Below are positions 15,757 to 25,200 of a stretch of 42,508 bases of DNA, piece after piece (position 1 is the first letter of the stretch; each line of letters opens with the position of its first letter). The position numbers and the translations under genes are program-made. Source of the stretch: Synergistaceae bacterium (GTDB lineage Bacteria > Synergistota > Synergistia > Synergistales > 79-D21); NCBI GenBank assembly GCA_012517195.1, contig JAAYVK010000054.1:1-42508 (forward strand). The letters run 5' to 3'. Under the pieces are notes generated by a model. The model saw only the letters and a list, made by a program, of their open reading frames with translations, was not told the origin of the DNA and searched no databases.

Positions 15757-16497
15757 ATGCCTGAGATCGTCTTTCACGGAAATCTGGAAGAACTCGTCCT
15801 TGGAAGGGCAAAACCGCCCCCTGTCTGGGCTTTCCCGAGGGCGGCAAAAGACCTTATCGAAACACTGGGGATCCCCCACACGGAAGTCGCCCGAATCGGA
15901 ATCAACGGGAGGGATTCGGATTTTCTCTCCCCGGTGAGATTCGAGGACCGGGTCGAGGTCTATCCCCACACGCCTCCGAGACCCTCTCCCTGGAACCCTG
16001 ACGGGAAATCGCCGAGGTCGCAGGAGGTTTCTTTCATCGCGGACAACAACGTCGCTGGAGCCGGAAAACTCCTCCGGCTGATCGGATTTGACACCGCAAT
16101 CGATCCCCGGCTTGACGACCGGGATATCTGTCTCAAGGCCATCCGCGAAAACCGGGTCGTCCTTTCGCGGGACCGGAATCTCCTGAAGCGGCGCATCGTG
16201 ACCTACGGATGCCTTTTGCGGACCGAGGACCCCTGGAAACAGCTTGAAGAGGTGGTTCTGCAATACGGCCTGGCCAGCCTGGCGAGGCCCTTTTCCCGGT
16301 GCCTTCACTGCAACGGCATCCTGACCCCCGTGAGAAAGGAGCAGATCCTGGACCGGCTTCTTCCCATGACGCGCCTTTACTACGATTCCTTCAACGCCTG
16401 CGACGGTTGCGGCCGAATCTTCTGGAGGGGCTCCCACATCGCTTTGATCCTGAAACGGCTGGGGCCGATCCTGGGTCCCTACCAGGCCTCGGAGTAA
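15757..16497 (+). CDS. Mut7-C RNase-domain protein with ubiquitin-like N-terminus
   Basis: This 246 aa protein fits the Mut7-C family, a PIN-like ribonuclease fold. Residues 1-75 look like the ubiquitin/ThiS-like domain often fused to it. FIADNNVAGAGKLLRLIGFD carries the first acidic residue, and VVLSRDRNLLKRR the second site. Two CxxC pairs (CLHCNG and CDGCGRIFW) form a likely zinc ribbon in the C-terminal part. ATG 15757 follows GGAGG. It is divergent from recD2 with a 62 bp gap and overlaps the end of the opposing alcohol dehydrogenase gene by 19 bases. The RNA substrate is unknown. Confidence 0.82.
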   Translation: MPEIVFHGNLEELVLGRAKPPPVWAFPRAAKDLIETLGIPHTEVARIGINGRDSDFLSPVRFEDRVEVYPHTPPRPSPWNPDGKSPRSQEVSFIADNNVAGAGKLLRLIGFDTAIDPRLDDRDICLKAIRENRVVLSRDRNLLKRRIVTYGCLLRTEDPWKQLEEVVLQYGLASLARPFSRCLHCNGILTPVRKEQILDRLLPMTRLYYDSFNACDGCGRIFWRGSHIALILKRLGPILGPYQASE

Positions 16498-17630
16498 AGC
16501 CTCTCCGCATCGGCCTTCGTCACCGGACGCGGGTTGTTCTCAAGAAGCCTTACCTCGCGCATTGCGGCTTCCGCCATCGAGGGAATGGCCTCCCTGGGAA
16601 TTCCGAGGTCCCGAAGGCGGGTTTTGACTCCGGCCTGGCGGATCAGGTCCCCTACGACCTCGAGAAATGCCGCTGCGGATCGATCTGAATCAGCCGGCTC
16701 GGCGACACCGAAGGCCATCGCCAGCCGGGCGTATCGGTCCCTGCAGGCGGAAAGATTGAAACGGAGGACCGGCAGCAGGAGAACGGCATTGGCGGCCCCA
16801 TGCGGTACATGAAAGTGCCCGCCGAGGGGATAGGCGAGGGCATGGACGGCCGCGGTTCCCGCCATCGAAAAGGCGAGCCCCGCGATCAGGCTGCCGAGGG
16901 ACATGCCCTCACGCGCTTCCAGATCCCGGCCGAAACAGACCGCGCGGGCCAGGTGCGCAGACAGATGCTCGCAAGCCATCAGCGAAAGGTTCTGGCTCAG
17001 CGGGTTTGCCTTAACCGAGAGGAAGGATTCGATACCGTGGATCAAAGCGTCCACGCCGGTATTCGCAGTGATTTGGGGAGGCAGGTCAAGGGTCAGGGAA
17101 GGATCCACGATCGCGGTATCGGGAATCAAGAACCGGCTCGCAATGCCCCGTTTCATTCCCTCGCCCGGAAAGGAAAGGACCGCGACCGGCGAGACTTCCG
17201 ATCCGCTTCCGGCAGTGGTGGGGATCATGACTGTCCGAAGCCCTTTCGACGGCACGCGGTCATTGCCCGCCATGTCTTCGATCCGCAAGTCGCGGAGGGA
17301 CAGGACCGAGGCGATTTTCGTGAAATCCATCGTGCTGCCGCCTCCGAAGCCGATCAGAAGATCGTATCCTTCCCGGCGAATCCGGTACACCGCCTCGGCC
17401 AGGATTTCCGCCGGGGGCTCGGGGGTGACCCCGCAGAAGACTCCGTATTCGACCCCCGCCCGTTCGAGCGGTCGCTTCACCGCATCCAGGATCGGTGAAC
17501 TTCCAATGCTCGGTCCGGTGAGAATCAGCGGGTGCCTGCATCCGAGCCGCCCTACGTGATCGGCAACCGTCTCCACGGATCCGCTGCCGAAAACCACGGC
17601 AGTCGGAGCACTGAAAACAAATCCCTTCAT
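16479..17630 (-). CDS. Iron-containing alcohol dehydrogenase family protein
   Basis: A 383 aa group III (Fe-type) alcohol dehydrogenase. The NAD(P) loop is GFGGGSTMDF. The metal ligands are readable as Asp and His in NTGVDALIHGIESFLS, His in AVHALAYPLGGH and His in HVPHGAANAVLL. It would interconvert an alcohol and an aldehyde with NAD(P)H; the substrate cannot be inferred. The start ATG follows AGGAGGGAAAAACC on the minus strand. It lies 19 bp downstream of typA on the same strand, so it is probably read from the typA promoter. Confidence 0.92.
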   Translation of the reverse strand: MKGFVFSAPTAVVFGSGSVETVADHVGRLGCRHPLILTGPSIGSSPILDAVKRPLERAGVEYGVFCGVTPEPPAEILAEAVYRIRREGYDLLIGFGGGSTMDFTKIASVLSLRDLRIEDMAGNDRVPSKGLRTVMIPTTAGSGSEVSPVAVLSFPGEGMKRGIASRFLIPDTAIVDPSLTLDLPPQITANTGVDALIHGIESFLSVKANPLSQNLSLMACEHLSAHLARAVCFGRDLEAREGMSLGSLIAGLAFSMAGTAAVHALAYPLGGHFHVPHGAANAVLLLPVLRFNLSACRDRYARLAMAFGVAEPADSDRSAAAFLEVVGDLIRQAGVKTRLRDLGIPREAIPSMAEAAMREVRLLENNPRPVTKADAERLYSEAW

Positions 17631-17649
17631 GGTTTTTCCCTCCTGGCCG

Positions 17650-19530
17650 CTACGCGACGTTTTCCTCCGCCCCTGCCCTCCGGGCCGCCTTTTTCCTCGC
17701 GTCGTGGTTCAGGATGGTCTTCCTGACCCTCACGGAAAGAGGCGTGACTTCCACCAGCTCATCTTCCGCAATCCATTCCAGGGCCGTGTCAAGGGTCAGC
17801 CTCCGGGGGACGTCCAGGATGACCGTGTTGTCCTTGGTGGCGGATCGATGGTTCGTCACGTGTTTCTTCTTGGTCGGATTGCAGGGGAGATCATTCCCCC
17901 TGGAATGTTCGCCCACGACCATGCCTTCATAGACACGGTCCATCGGCGAAATGAAAAGGGTCCCTCTTTCCTGAAGGTTTTCCAGCTGGTAGCTGGTCGC
18001 CTCCCCGGTGTCCATGCTCACAAGCGAACCGCGGCTCCTGCCGGCCACTTCACCCCGCCAGAGGTCGTACCCGATGAACCGGGAAGACATGATCCCGAGC
18101 CCTCGCGTGTCGGTCAAAAACTCGCTCCTGTAACCGATCAGACCCCGCGTCGGGATGTTGAACTCCAGCCGCAGCATTCCCGTGCCAAGGTTCTGGACGC
18201 TGGTGAATTCGCCCTTCCGTTTTGAGACCTTCTCGATCACGACCCCCTGGTGTTCTTCCGGAACATCAATGATCAGCTGTTCGATCGGCTCCAGAAGGTT
18301 CCCCTGCTCATCCCTGGCGGTGATGACCTCCGGCCTGGAAACGCAGAATTCCATCCCTTCCCTGCGCATCTCCTCGATCAGGATGGCCAGGTGCAGTTCG
18401 CCGCGCCCGGAAACCTTGATGCCGTCCGGCCGGCCGATGTCCTCAACCCGCAAGGCGACGTTGACCCGGGCCTCCCGCATCAGGCGGTCCCGGATCTGTC
18501 TCAGCGTGACGGCACGGCCTTCCTTGCCGGAGAAGGGCCCCGTGTTCACCAGGAAAAACATCGAAACCGTCGGTTCCTCGATCGTCAGCGGCGGGAGGAC
18601 GACTTCAGGGATCTCTGCAGAAGCAAGCGTGTCCCCGATCCCGATCTCCTCCGGCCCGGCGATCCAGACGACGTCTCCGGCTCCGACCTCTTCGACCTCG
18701 ACAAGCTGCAGTCCCCGGGAAACCCAGAGGTGCGTGACTTTGGCGCTTTCAGTGCCGCAGATCTCCCACTTCTTGCGGTCTGATCCCGTCCAAGCGGTGC
18801 TTTTCCGAAGGATCGGATCCCCCGTCCTGATCCGCCCCTGCAGGACCTTTCCGCAGCCGATCCTGCCGATATAGTCGTTCCAGGCCAGCGTGGTGGCCTG
18901 CAGGAGGAAAGGCTTATCCGGATCCCCCGACGGGGGCGAAACCTTTTCGATGATCGTTTCGAAAAGGGCATCCATCCCTTTCCGTTCGTCCTTTTCCAGG
19001 TCCCGGACAAACCAGCCGTGAAGCCCCGATCCGTAAAGAACCGGGAAATCTGCCTGTTCCTCCGAGGCCCCAAGTTCGAAGAACAAATCGAAGGTGGCGT
19101 TGAGAGCGCTTTGAACCGAGGCATTCGGGCGGTCGACCTTGTTGACCACGACGATCGGCTTCAGCCCGGCCTTCAGAGCCCGCATCAGGACGTAACGGGT
19201 CTGGGGCATGGGGCCCTCATTGGCGTCCACCAGCAAAAGAACGGAATCCACCATTGAAAGAACCCGTTCGACTTCTCCCGAAAAATCCGCGTGCCCGGGA
19301 GTGTCGATGATATTGATCAGGATGCCCTTCCATTCCACCGAGCAATGCTTCGCCCGGATCGTGATGCCCCTTTCCCGCTCAAGCTCGTTGTTGTCCATGA
19401 TGCGTTCTTCCACCTTCGCGTTCTCCCGGAAGACGCGCGCGGCCCTGAAAATGGAATCCAGCAGCGTGGTCTTTCCGTGGTCGATGTGCGCAATGATGGC
19501 GACGTTCCTGATTTTCGCTAGGTCTCTCAT
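17650..19530 (-). CDS. typA: Ribosome-associated GTPase TypA/BipA
   Basis: The 626 aa translational GTPase shows G1 AHIDHGKT, G3 DTPGHADF and G4 NKVDRP, then EF-G-like domains III and V and the BipA-specific C-terminal domain ([20 protein letters not shown]). It binds the 70S ribosome and helps 50S assembly and stress growth. The length is slightly above the usual 605-615 aa because of an Ala/Arg-rich tail ([11 protein letters not shown]). A minus-strand TATAAT lies 54 bases upstream of the start. Confidence 0.96.
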   Translation of the reverse strand: MRDLAKIRNVAIIAHIDHGKTTLLDSIFRAARVFRENAKVEERIMDNNELERERGITIRAKHCSVEWKGILINIIDTPGHADFSGEVERVLSMVDSVLLLVDANEGPMPQTRYVLMRALKAGLKPIVVVNKVDRPNASVQSALNATFDLFFELGASEEQADFPVLYGSGLHGWFVRDLEKDERKGMDALFETIIEKVSPPSGDPDKPFLLQATTLAWNDYIGRIGCGKVLQGRIRTGDPILRKSTAWTGSDRKKWEICGTESAKVTHLWVSRGLQLVEVEEVGAGDVVWIAGPEEIGIGDTLASAEIPEVVLPPLTIEEPTVSMFFLVNTGPFSGKEGRAVTLRQIRDRLMREARVNVALRVEDIGRPDGIKVSGRGELHLAILIEEMRREGMEFCVSRPEVITARDEQGNLLEPIEQLIIDVPEEHQGVVIEKVSKRKGEFTSVQNLGTGMLRLEFNIPTRGLIGYRSEFLTDTRGLGIMSSRFIGYDLWRGEVAGRSRGSLVSMDTGEATSYQLENLQERGTLFISPMDRVYEGMVVGEHSRGNDLPCNPTKKKHVTNHRSATKDNTVILDVPRRLTLDTALEWIAEDELVEVTPLSVRVRKTILNHDARKKAARRAGAEENVA

Positions 19531-19583
19531 CTGACCGATCCTTCCAGATTGAAGTTTTCCCGGCCTGAACCGGACAAAGGATC

Positions 19584-19589
19584 ATTATA
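19584..19589 (-). promoter_or_regulatory. -10 box for typA
   Basis: A perfect minus-strand TATAAT lies 54 bases before the typA start, directly after the wrbA terminator. No good -35 is visible at 16-18 bp spacing, where the T-tract of the terminator lies, so the call rests on the -10 and its position. Confidence 0.4.
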
Positions 19590-19602
19590 CTTCCAAGAGC
19601 GC

Positions 19603-19644
19603 AAAAAAAAAGCCGGAAGACCGGCAAAAGGCCGAACTTCCGGC
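19603..19644 (-). terminator. Rho-independent terminator after wrbA
   Basis: Read on the minus strand, an 8 bp outer stem (GCCGGAAG with CTTCCGGC) encloses an inner GC stem and is followed by nine T residues. It begins 14 bases after the wrbA stop. Confidence 0.9.
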
Positions 19645-19657
19645 ACCCCTTCCAGCC

Positions 19658-20296
19658 TCAAAGTTTTCCCAGGATCTCGCCCCGTTTGGGGGCAAGGATT
19701 GCGGCAAGGGAAGCGATGTATTTCCCCTGGAAACGGGCCCCCTCCAGGTCAGCCTCGCCGGGGGAGCGTTCGCCGCTCGTCCCCGCGATCGTGGAGGCAC
19801 CGTAGGGACTCCCGCCGACGATTCCCTCATTGTTCATCTGCCCCTTGAAGGCGTAGGGGAGTCCTGCAACCAGCATTCCATGGTGGAGCAGGGTAACGTG
19901 GAAAGTCAAAATCGTCGATTCCTGCCCTCCGTGCTGCGTAGCGGAACTCGTGAAAACTCCGCCGATCTTTCCGACGAGGGCTCCCCGCGCCCAAAGACCG
20001 CCGGTTGAGTCAAGAAAAGCCCTCATCTGGGCCGCCATGTTTCCAAAGCGTGTCGGCGTGCCGAAAATTATCGCATCGGCCTCCTCAAGGTCCGAAAGCG
20101 TTGCCACGGGCACGTCTTCGAAGGCTTTGCGGGCCTTTAGGGCTCCCATCTTCTCCAGCACTTCCATCGGAAGAGTCTCCGGAACACGCCGGAGGAAAAC
20201 CTCCGTTCCGGGAACTTCGCCCGCGCCGGAAGCGACAGCCTGAGCCATCCGGAAGACATGACCGTACATCGAATAGAACAGCACGAGGACCTTCAT
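19658..20296 (-). CDS. wrbA: NAD(P)H:quinone oxidoreductase WrbA-type flavoprotein
   Basis: The 212 aa protein has the flavodoxin-like FMN site of Wrb[15 protein letters not shown] near the N-terminus, [24 protein letters not shown] and [12 protein letters not shown]. It would reduce quinones by two electrons and so limit oxidative damage. The length is normal. The start ATG lies after GAGGAGGGGAAAGG. It sits 139 bp downstream of cysS, behind the cysS terminator, and has its own terminator, so it is probably a single-gene unit. Confidence 0.93.
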   Translation of the reverse strand: MKVLVLFYSMYGHVFRMAQAVASGAGEVPGTEVFLRRVPETLPMEVLEKMGALKARKAFEDVPVATLSDLEEADAIIFGTPTRFGNMAAQMRAFLDSTGGLWARGALVGKIGGVFTSSATQHGGQESTILTFHVTLLHHGMLVAGLPYAFKGQMNNEGIVGGSPYGASTIAGTSGERSPGEADLEGARFQGKYIASLAAILAPKRGEILGKL

Positions 20297-20370
20297 CCTT
20301 TCCCCTCCTCACTCGTCTAATTTAGCTACCTGCTGCGTTCTTGCGTTTCAATGATATCATATGGCCGGAT

Positions 20371-20404
20371 AAAAACTTGGGGAAGGCCCCTGGGGGCCTT
20401 CCCC
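20371..20404 (-). terminator. Rho-independent terminator after cysS
   Basis: On the minus strand a stem of about 11 bp (GGGGAAGGCCCC with GGGGCCTTCCCC) is followed by AAGTTTTT. It lies 31 bases after the cysS stop. The rest of the 139 bp gap before wrbA holds an AT-rich stretch (ATGATATCATATG) likely to contain the wrbA promoter, but I cannot assign clear -35 and -10 boxes. Confidence 0.85.
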
Positions 20405-20435
20405 TTCGCGTGCTTCGGTAGCGCGAGCCGAGAAC

Positions 20436-21851
20436 TCAGATCTGCCTCTTCCACCGGGTTCCCTGGGGCGTGTCTTCAAGGATGACTCCCTGTTCGAGAA
20501 GTTCGGACCTGATCGCGTCCGCCCCCTGGAAGTCTTTCCTCCTTTTCAGCTCGGCTCTTTCGCGAATCCGGTTTTCGATTTCCGCGTCGGTCAACCCCGA
20601 TTCCCGTTCCTTTCCAATCCCCAGGACACCGAGGATCTCATCGGCCTCCCTCAGGAAAGATTCCGCTTCGCGCAGTTCCGCGAGGCCGGGAAGAGGGCTT
20701 TCCCGAAGGGCGCTGTTGATCGCCTTCACGGCTTCGAAAAGGGCGCCAAGGGCACCGGCCGTGTTCAGGTCGTCCTCCATCTCGTCCCTGAATCGTTCCC
20801 TGTTCCTTTTGATCTCCGTGGCCAGGCGCGGGGCCGCCTCGCCGCGCGTTTCCCCGGAAGCGATGGCTTCCTGCAGCAACGCCCAGCAGTTTCTCAGGCG
20901 CTCGACCGCAGAAGTTGCCTGCCGCAGGGAATCATCGGAAAAGTTGATGGGGGAGCGGTAATGGGCACTCAGCATGAAAAGGCGGATTGCCAGGGGCGAA
21001 AAACGCTTTCGCAGTTCCCGGGCCGTAAGGAAGTTGCCGAGGGATTTCGACATTTTCTCGTTGTCCATCAGGAGATAGCCGTTATGGACCCATGTCCGGA
21101 TGAACGGTTTTCCCGTGGCTGCCTCGGCCTGTGCAATTTCGTTCTCGTGGTGAGGGAAGATAAGGTCGCTACCCCCCGCGTGGATATCCGCGGTTTCCCC
21201 AAGGTATTTCATCGCCATGGCGCTGCACTCGATATGCCAGCCGGGCCGTCCCGGACCCCAGGGGCTGTCCCAGTAGGGCTCTCCCTCCTTACGGGCTTTC
21301 CACAGGGCAAAATCCAGGGGATGCTTCTTTCTTTCGTCAACCTCGATCCTGGCGCCGGATTGCAGTTCCTCCAGCGTCTGCTTCGAAAGCTTTCCGTACT
21401 CCGGGAACGTGGCGACCTCGAAATAGACATCGCCGTCCACCGTGTAGGCGTGTCCCGTCCTGACAAGCCTTTCTACCAGTTGGATGATCTCGGGGATATG
21501 CTCGGTCGCCTTGGGGTTGACTGTCGCCCGGCGGATTCCCAGGGCATCCGCATCCTCGTAATAGGCCTCGATGAACCGGTCAGCCAGTTCTGAAACGGTG
21601 ATGTTGAGCTCCCGGGCCCGATTGATCATCTTGTCGTCGATGTCGGTGAAGTTCTGGACGTAGATGACCTTCATCCCCGTTGATTCCAGGTAACGGCGCA
21701 TCACGTCGAACACGATGAAGGGGCGGGCATTGCCGATGTGGAAAAAGTCATAGACGGTTGGGCCGCAGACATAAAAACGGACTTCTCCCGGTACGAGAGG
21801 CACGAATTCCTCTTTCCGGCGGGTCAGATCGTTGTATAGCTTCATGGGCAT
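20436..21851 (-). CDS. cysS: Cysteinyl-tRNA synthetase
   Basis: The 471 aa class I synthetase charges tRNA-Cys. Visible motifs are [17 protein letters not shown] (HIGH-type site with the first zinc Cys), [11 protein letters not shown] (zinc ligands), [11 protein letters not shown] and KMSKSLGN (KMSKS loop). The C-terminal helical anticodon domain is complete. The start ATG follows CCGGAGGTGC on the minus strand; ATG six bases later is an alternative. It diverges from uvrC over a 101 bp gap. Confidence 0.96.
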   Translation of the reverse strand: MPMKLYNDLTRRKEEFVPLVPGEVRFYVCGPTVYDFFHIGNARPFIVFDVMRRYLESTGMKVIYVQNFTDIDDKMINRARELNITVSELADRFIEAYYEDADALGIRRATVNPKATEHIPEIIQLVERLVRTGHAYTVDGDVYFEVATFPEYGKLSKQTLEELQSGARIEVDERKKHPLDFALWKARKEGEPYWDSPWGPGRPGWHIECSAMAMKYLGETADIHAGGSDLIFPHHENEIAQAEAATGKPFIRTWVHNGYLLMDNEKMSKSLGNFLTARELRKRFSPLAIRLFMLSAHYRSPINFSDDSLRQATSAVERLRNCWALLQEAIASGETRGEAAPRLATEIKRNRERFRDEMEDDLNTAGALGALFEAVKAINSALRESPLPGLAELREAESFLREADEILGVLGIGKERESGLTDAEIENRIRERAELKRRKDFQGADAIRSELLEQGVILEDTPQGTRWKRQI

Positions 21852-21862
21852 GCACCTCCGGG

Positions 21863-21892
21863 TTCATTGACTTGCTGGAGCTATCCTATACT
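21863..21892 (+). promoter_or_regulatory. Possible uvrC-rib operon promoter in the cysS/uvrC gap
   Basis: TATACT (21887-21892) lies 61 bases before the TTG of uvrC. Upstream TTCATT (18 bp spacing) and TTGACT (14 bp spacing) are possible but imperfect -35 boxes. The same stretch read on the other strand gives TATAGG, so divergent promoters may overlap here. The 101 bp gap is too short, and shows no sign, for an FMN riboswitch. Confidence 0.3.
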
Positions 21893-21952
21893 ATGCGGAG
21901 AGGGTTTTCCAGTTCGGAGGGCAGCCGCCCGTCCGGAAACCGGAGTGAAACA

Positions 21953-23416
21953 TTGCCGATTGACAGTCTGAAGGACAAGATCCGAACGCTTCCCTCCCGC
22001 CCCGGGGTTTACCTGATGCACGACGAGCAGGGCCGCGTTATCTACATCGGAAAGGCAAAATGCCTGAAGAAGCGGGTTACATCCTACCTTCGCCATGACC
22101 GTTTCGCCTCCCCGCGACTGAAAAAGCTGACCGAATCCGTTAGCGACCTGTCCTTTATCCGGACGGAGTCCGAAGCGGAAGCCCTGATCGTTGAATCCAG
22201 GCTGATCAAAAGATACCAGCCATTCTTCAACGTCGACCTCAAGATGGGGGAGCGGTACCCCTGGATCAAACTGACGAAGGAGCGCTTCCCCCGAATCGAG
22301 ATCACTCGCTTCCGGACAAATGACGGGGCGTCCTATTTCGGCCCCTTCACCCGGGTCTTTGAATTACGCCAGCTCCTCCGCCTGATCGAGCGCCATTTCC
22401 CGCTCAGGACCTGCCGCTTTCCTGAACCCGCTTCCCCTGTCCCGGGAAGGCCCTGCGTGAGGCACTCTCTCCAGCGCTGCCTGGCCCCCTGCGTGGGCAA
22501 CTGCACGGAAAGCCGCTACGCCGAGGTGGTTGCAGACCTCTCGCTTCTCCTGAGCGGCAGGGTGACCGACCTCGTCGAAAGTCTCAGGCACAGGATGGAC
22601 CAGGCGGCCTCAGAACTGCACTTCGAAGAGGCGGCCAGGCTCAGGGACACGATTCGCGCGGTCTGGCGGTACACCCGCCAGAAACGGAACCGGGTCCTGC
22701 CGGAAGACCTGGACAAGGACACATGGGAGGCCTTTCTGCGGCTGCAATCCCTCCTTCGTCTTTCTTCCGTCCCCTGGCGGATCGACTGTTTCGACATCTC
22801 CCACTTTTCCGGCAAGGAAACCTACGGAGTGGTCGTGGTTTTCGAACAGGGCATCCCGAACCCTTCCCTCTACCGCAAATTCGCCATCCGGGAAGTGGAT
22901 GGGGTGGACGATTTCCGTTCCATCCAGGAAACCCTGCGGAGACGGTACATGCGGGCCCTCAAGGGGGACGACCCCCTTCCCCAGCTCATCGTCATCGATG
23001 GAGGCGGCCAGCAGCTCCGATTCGCATTCGAGACCCTCAATGAGCTAGGCCTGGGGGAAATCCCCGTTGTCGCGCTGGCAAAACAGGAGGAAGCGGTATA
23101 CACTCTTTTTGAAAAGACCCCGCTCATTCCGGGCAAAGAGGATCTTGCCCTTCAGCTTCTCCAGAGGCTGAGGGACGAAGCTCACCGGTTTGCCGTTTCG
23201 GCCCATACGAAAGGACGGGACCGCAGGATCCGCAGGTCTGCCCTGGAGGATATCCCCGGAGTGGGAAAGAAACGGGCGGCAGCGCTGTTTGCAAAATACG
23301 GAAACCTTGGCCGGATCGCGTCGGCAACTCCCGAGGACCTGGCCAGATCCGTTCCGGGGATGGGAGTCAGCCTGGCGCGGAGGATCATTGAGCATCTGGA
23401 AGGAGCATCGGAATGA
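21953..23416 (+). CDS. uvrC: UvrABC excinuclease subunit C, shortened form
   Basis: UvrC makes both incisions in nucleotide excision repair. The GIY-YIG domain is present (PGVYLMHDEQGRVIYIGKAK), followed by a Cys-rich stretch (PCVRHSLQRCLAPCVGNC), a UVR motif (LHFEEAARLRDTIRAV), the RNase H-like core (DCFDISHFSG, LIVIDGGGQQL, His in RDEAHRFAVS) and a terminal helix-hairpin-helix. The protein is 487 aa against about 600 normally; about 110 residues between the UVR motif and CFDISH are missing. TTG 21953 is preceded by GGAGTGA at seven bases; ATG 21893 would sit on the promoter. Confidence 0.92.
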   Translation: MPIDSLKDKIRTLPSRPGVYLMHDEQGRVIYIGKAKCLKKRVTSYLRHDRFASPRLKKLTESVSDLSFIRTESEAEALIVESRLIKRYQPFFNVDLKMGERYPWIKLTKERFPRIEITRFRTNDGASYFGPFTRVFELRQLLRLIERHFPLRTCRFPEPASPVPGRPCVRHSLQRCLAPCVGNCTESRYAEVVADLSLLLSGRVTDLVESLRHRMDQAASELHFEEAARLRDTIRAVWRYTRQKRNRVLPEDLDKDTWEAFLRLQSLLRLSSVPWRIDCFDISHFSGKETYGVVVVFEQGIPNPSLYRKFAIREVDGVDDFRSIQETLRRRYMRALKGDDPLPQLIVIDGGGQQLRFAFETLNELGLGEIPVVALAKQEEAVYTLFEKTPLIPGKEDLALQLLQRLRDEAHRFAVSAHTKGRDRRIRRSALEDIPGVGKKRAAALFAKYGNLGRIASATPEDLARSVPGMGVSLARRIIEHLEGASE

Positions 23417-24525
23417 AAGAACCTGACAGGGTAGCCGACGAACGGTACATGCGAATGGCCATCAGCCTTGCCGAGAGGGGAACGGGGTTTGTCAGCCCAA
23501 ATCCCCGGGTCGGCTGCGTTCTCGTGAAAGACCAGTCGATCGTGGGTTGGGGCTACCACAGGCGTTTCGGGGGCCCCCATGCCGAAGTGGAGGCACTCAA
23601 AATGGCGGGGAGCCTTGCTGAAGGAGCAACTGCCTATGTCAACCTGGAACCCTGTTCACATTTCGGGAAAACGCCTCCATGCGCGCCGCTGCTTGTAGAG
23701 GCGGGAATCGCCCGAGTGGTTGCCGGGATGCAGGATCCCAATCCCCTGGTGAACGGACAGGGACTCGCCTGCCTGGAAAAAGCCGGCATCCGGACATCCG
23801 CGGGAGTGCTCGAGGACGAATGCAGGTGGCTCAACCGGGGGTTTATCCGCCGAGTGACGCTGAACCGGCCGTGGGTAACCGTCAAGGCAGCGATGAGCCT
23901 CGATGGCGATATCGCCCTTCCGGGCGGGGAAAGCAAATGGATCAGCGGTCCCCTCTCGAGAAGCAAGGCTCACCTTCTCCGCTCTGAACACGATGCCGTT
24001 CTAGTCGGGGTGGGAACCATCCTGGCGGATGACCCCGAACTGACGGTCCGGCTCGTTGAAGGCCGGTCTCCTCTCAGGGTCGTCCTGGATACCTGCCTTC
24101 GGACCCCTCCGAAAGCGAAAGTTGTTGGAGATGGGCGATGCCTCGTCCTGGGAGGGGAAAACGCACCCCCGGAGCGCGCCCGGGCTCTTGAAGAGGCTGG
24201 GGCTCGAGTTCTCCTTTTGCCGCTCGACGAAGCGACGGGAAGGCTGCCGGTGGACCGTGTCCTTTCCACCCTTGCTGCAGAGGGTGTCTCAATGCTTTTG
24301 ATCGAGGGGGGGAGCTCCGTGATCAGCGCCTTCATCCAGGCCCAGGCGGTTGACGAGTATTCGCTTTTCCTGGCCCCGACCCTGCTGGGGCGAGGCGTTC
24401 AGCTCGCCGGCGAGATTTCCCTGGGAAGCATGGAGGACGCCATTTCCCTTTCGCCTGCTAGAATAAAGCAGGTCGAGGGGGATCTGTGGCTGGAGGTCAA
24501 ACCCAAATGTTCACCGGCCTTATAG
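23413..24525 (+). CDS. ribD: Bifunctional riboflavin deaminase/reductase
   Basis: RibD carries out the second and third steps of riboflavin synthesis from GTP. The 370 aa protein has the N-terminal cytidine deaminase-like domain with zinc motif HAEVEALKMAG and EPCSHFGKTPPC, and the C-terminal reductase domain (TVKAAMSLDGDIAL, GVGTILADDPELTVR, IEGGSSVISAFI). It overlaps uvrC by ATGA and ribE by 19 bases. The gene order is ribD-ribE-ribBA-ribH. Confidence 0.96.
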   Translation: MKEPDRVADERYMRMAISLAERGTGFVSPNPRVGCVLVKDQSIVGWGYHRRFGGPHAEVEALKMAGSLAEGATAYVNLEPCSHFGKTPPCAPLLVEAGIARVVAGMQDPNPLVNGQGLACLEKAGIRTSAGVLEDECRWLNRGFIRRVTLNRPWVTVKAAMSLDGDIALPGGESKWISGPLSRSKAHLLRSEHDAVLVGVGTILADDPELTVRLVEGRSPLRVVLDTCLRTPPKAKVVGDGRCLVLGGENAPPERARALEEAGARVLLLPLDEATGRLPVDRVLSTLAAEGVSMLLIEGGSSVISAFIQAQAVDEYSLFLAPTLLGRGVQLAGEISLGSMEDAISLSPARIKQVEGDLWLEVKPKCSPAL

Positions 24526-25175
24526 AGGAAGTCGGAACGATCCTCCGGCTCCTGCCTGCAGGAGATGTCACGGAACTGGAAATCCGGGCCCCGGGGATCG
24601 CCTCTTCGCTTTCCAGGGGCGATTCGGTGGCGGTGATGGGCGCCTGCCTGACGGTCACATCCCTCGGAAGGGATTCTTTCAGGGTCGAGATGATGGAGGA
24701 GACGGTCCTCAGGACAAAACTGGGCAGGCTGGTGCCGGGTTGTCCGGTCAACCTGGAAAGAGCCTTGCGGCTGGGAGGAAGGCTGGACGGCCATCTTGTG
24801 ACGGGTCACGTCGACGGCATCTGCTTCCTGGAAGGAATGGAAGGAAAGGGGAAAACCCGTCTCGCGAGGTTCACCGCAGGAAAGGACCTGACCTGCCTGA
24901 TCGTTCCCAAGGGATCCGTCGCGCTGGACGGTGTCAGCCTGACCGTGATCGATGCCGATCCCCAAACCGGCTGTTTCTCCGTGGGCCTGATCCCTGAAAC
25001 CCTCCGGAGGACGACGCTGGGCGGTCTTTCTGTCAAAGACCCGGTGAACCTTGAAACCGACCTGATCGCCAAGTACGTACGGCGCTTCCTGGCGCCGGCA
25101 GGAAACGAGTCCCGGCAGAACTCTTCCAGTGGAGAAATCACCTGGGAAACGCTCCGGGAAAACGGGTGGATGTAA
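24507..25175 (+). CDS. ribE: Riboflavin synthase alpha subunit
   Basis: This 222 aa enzyme dismutates two lumazine molecules to riboflavin. Two lumazine-binding repeats are visible, each starting near [12 protein letters not shown] and [13 protein letters not shown], and both SLTVxxxD-type elements are present ([13 protein letters not shown] and [13 protein letters not shown]). ATG 24507 follows TGGAGG; the longer frame from 24486 is inside ribD. The usual length of about 215 aa is matched. Confidence 0.95.
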   Translation: MFTGLIEEVGTILRLLPAGDVTELEIRAPGIASSLSRGDSVAVMGACLTVTSLGRDSFRVEMMEETVLRTKLGRLVPGCPVNLERALRLGGRLDGHLVTGHVDGICFLEGMEGKGKTRLARFTAGKDLTCLIVPKGSVALDGVSLTVIDADPQTGCFSVGLIPETLRRTTLGGLSVKDPVNLETDLIAKYVRRFLAPAGNESRQNSSSGEITWETLRENGWM

Positions 25176-25200
25176 TTCAATCCTCAAGGAGGCGCAACGC

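Noticed and set aside
13565-15937. Two long plus-strand frames (382 and 356 codons) opposite recD2
   Set aside because: They are antisense shadows of the well-supported RecD2 helicase and show no motif; the second also runs into the Mut7-C gene.
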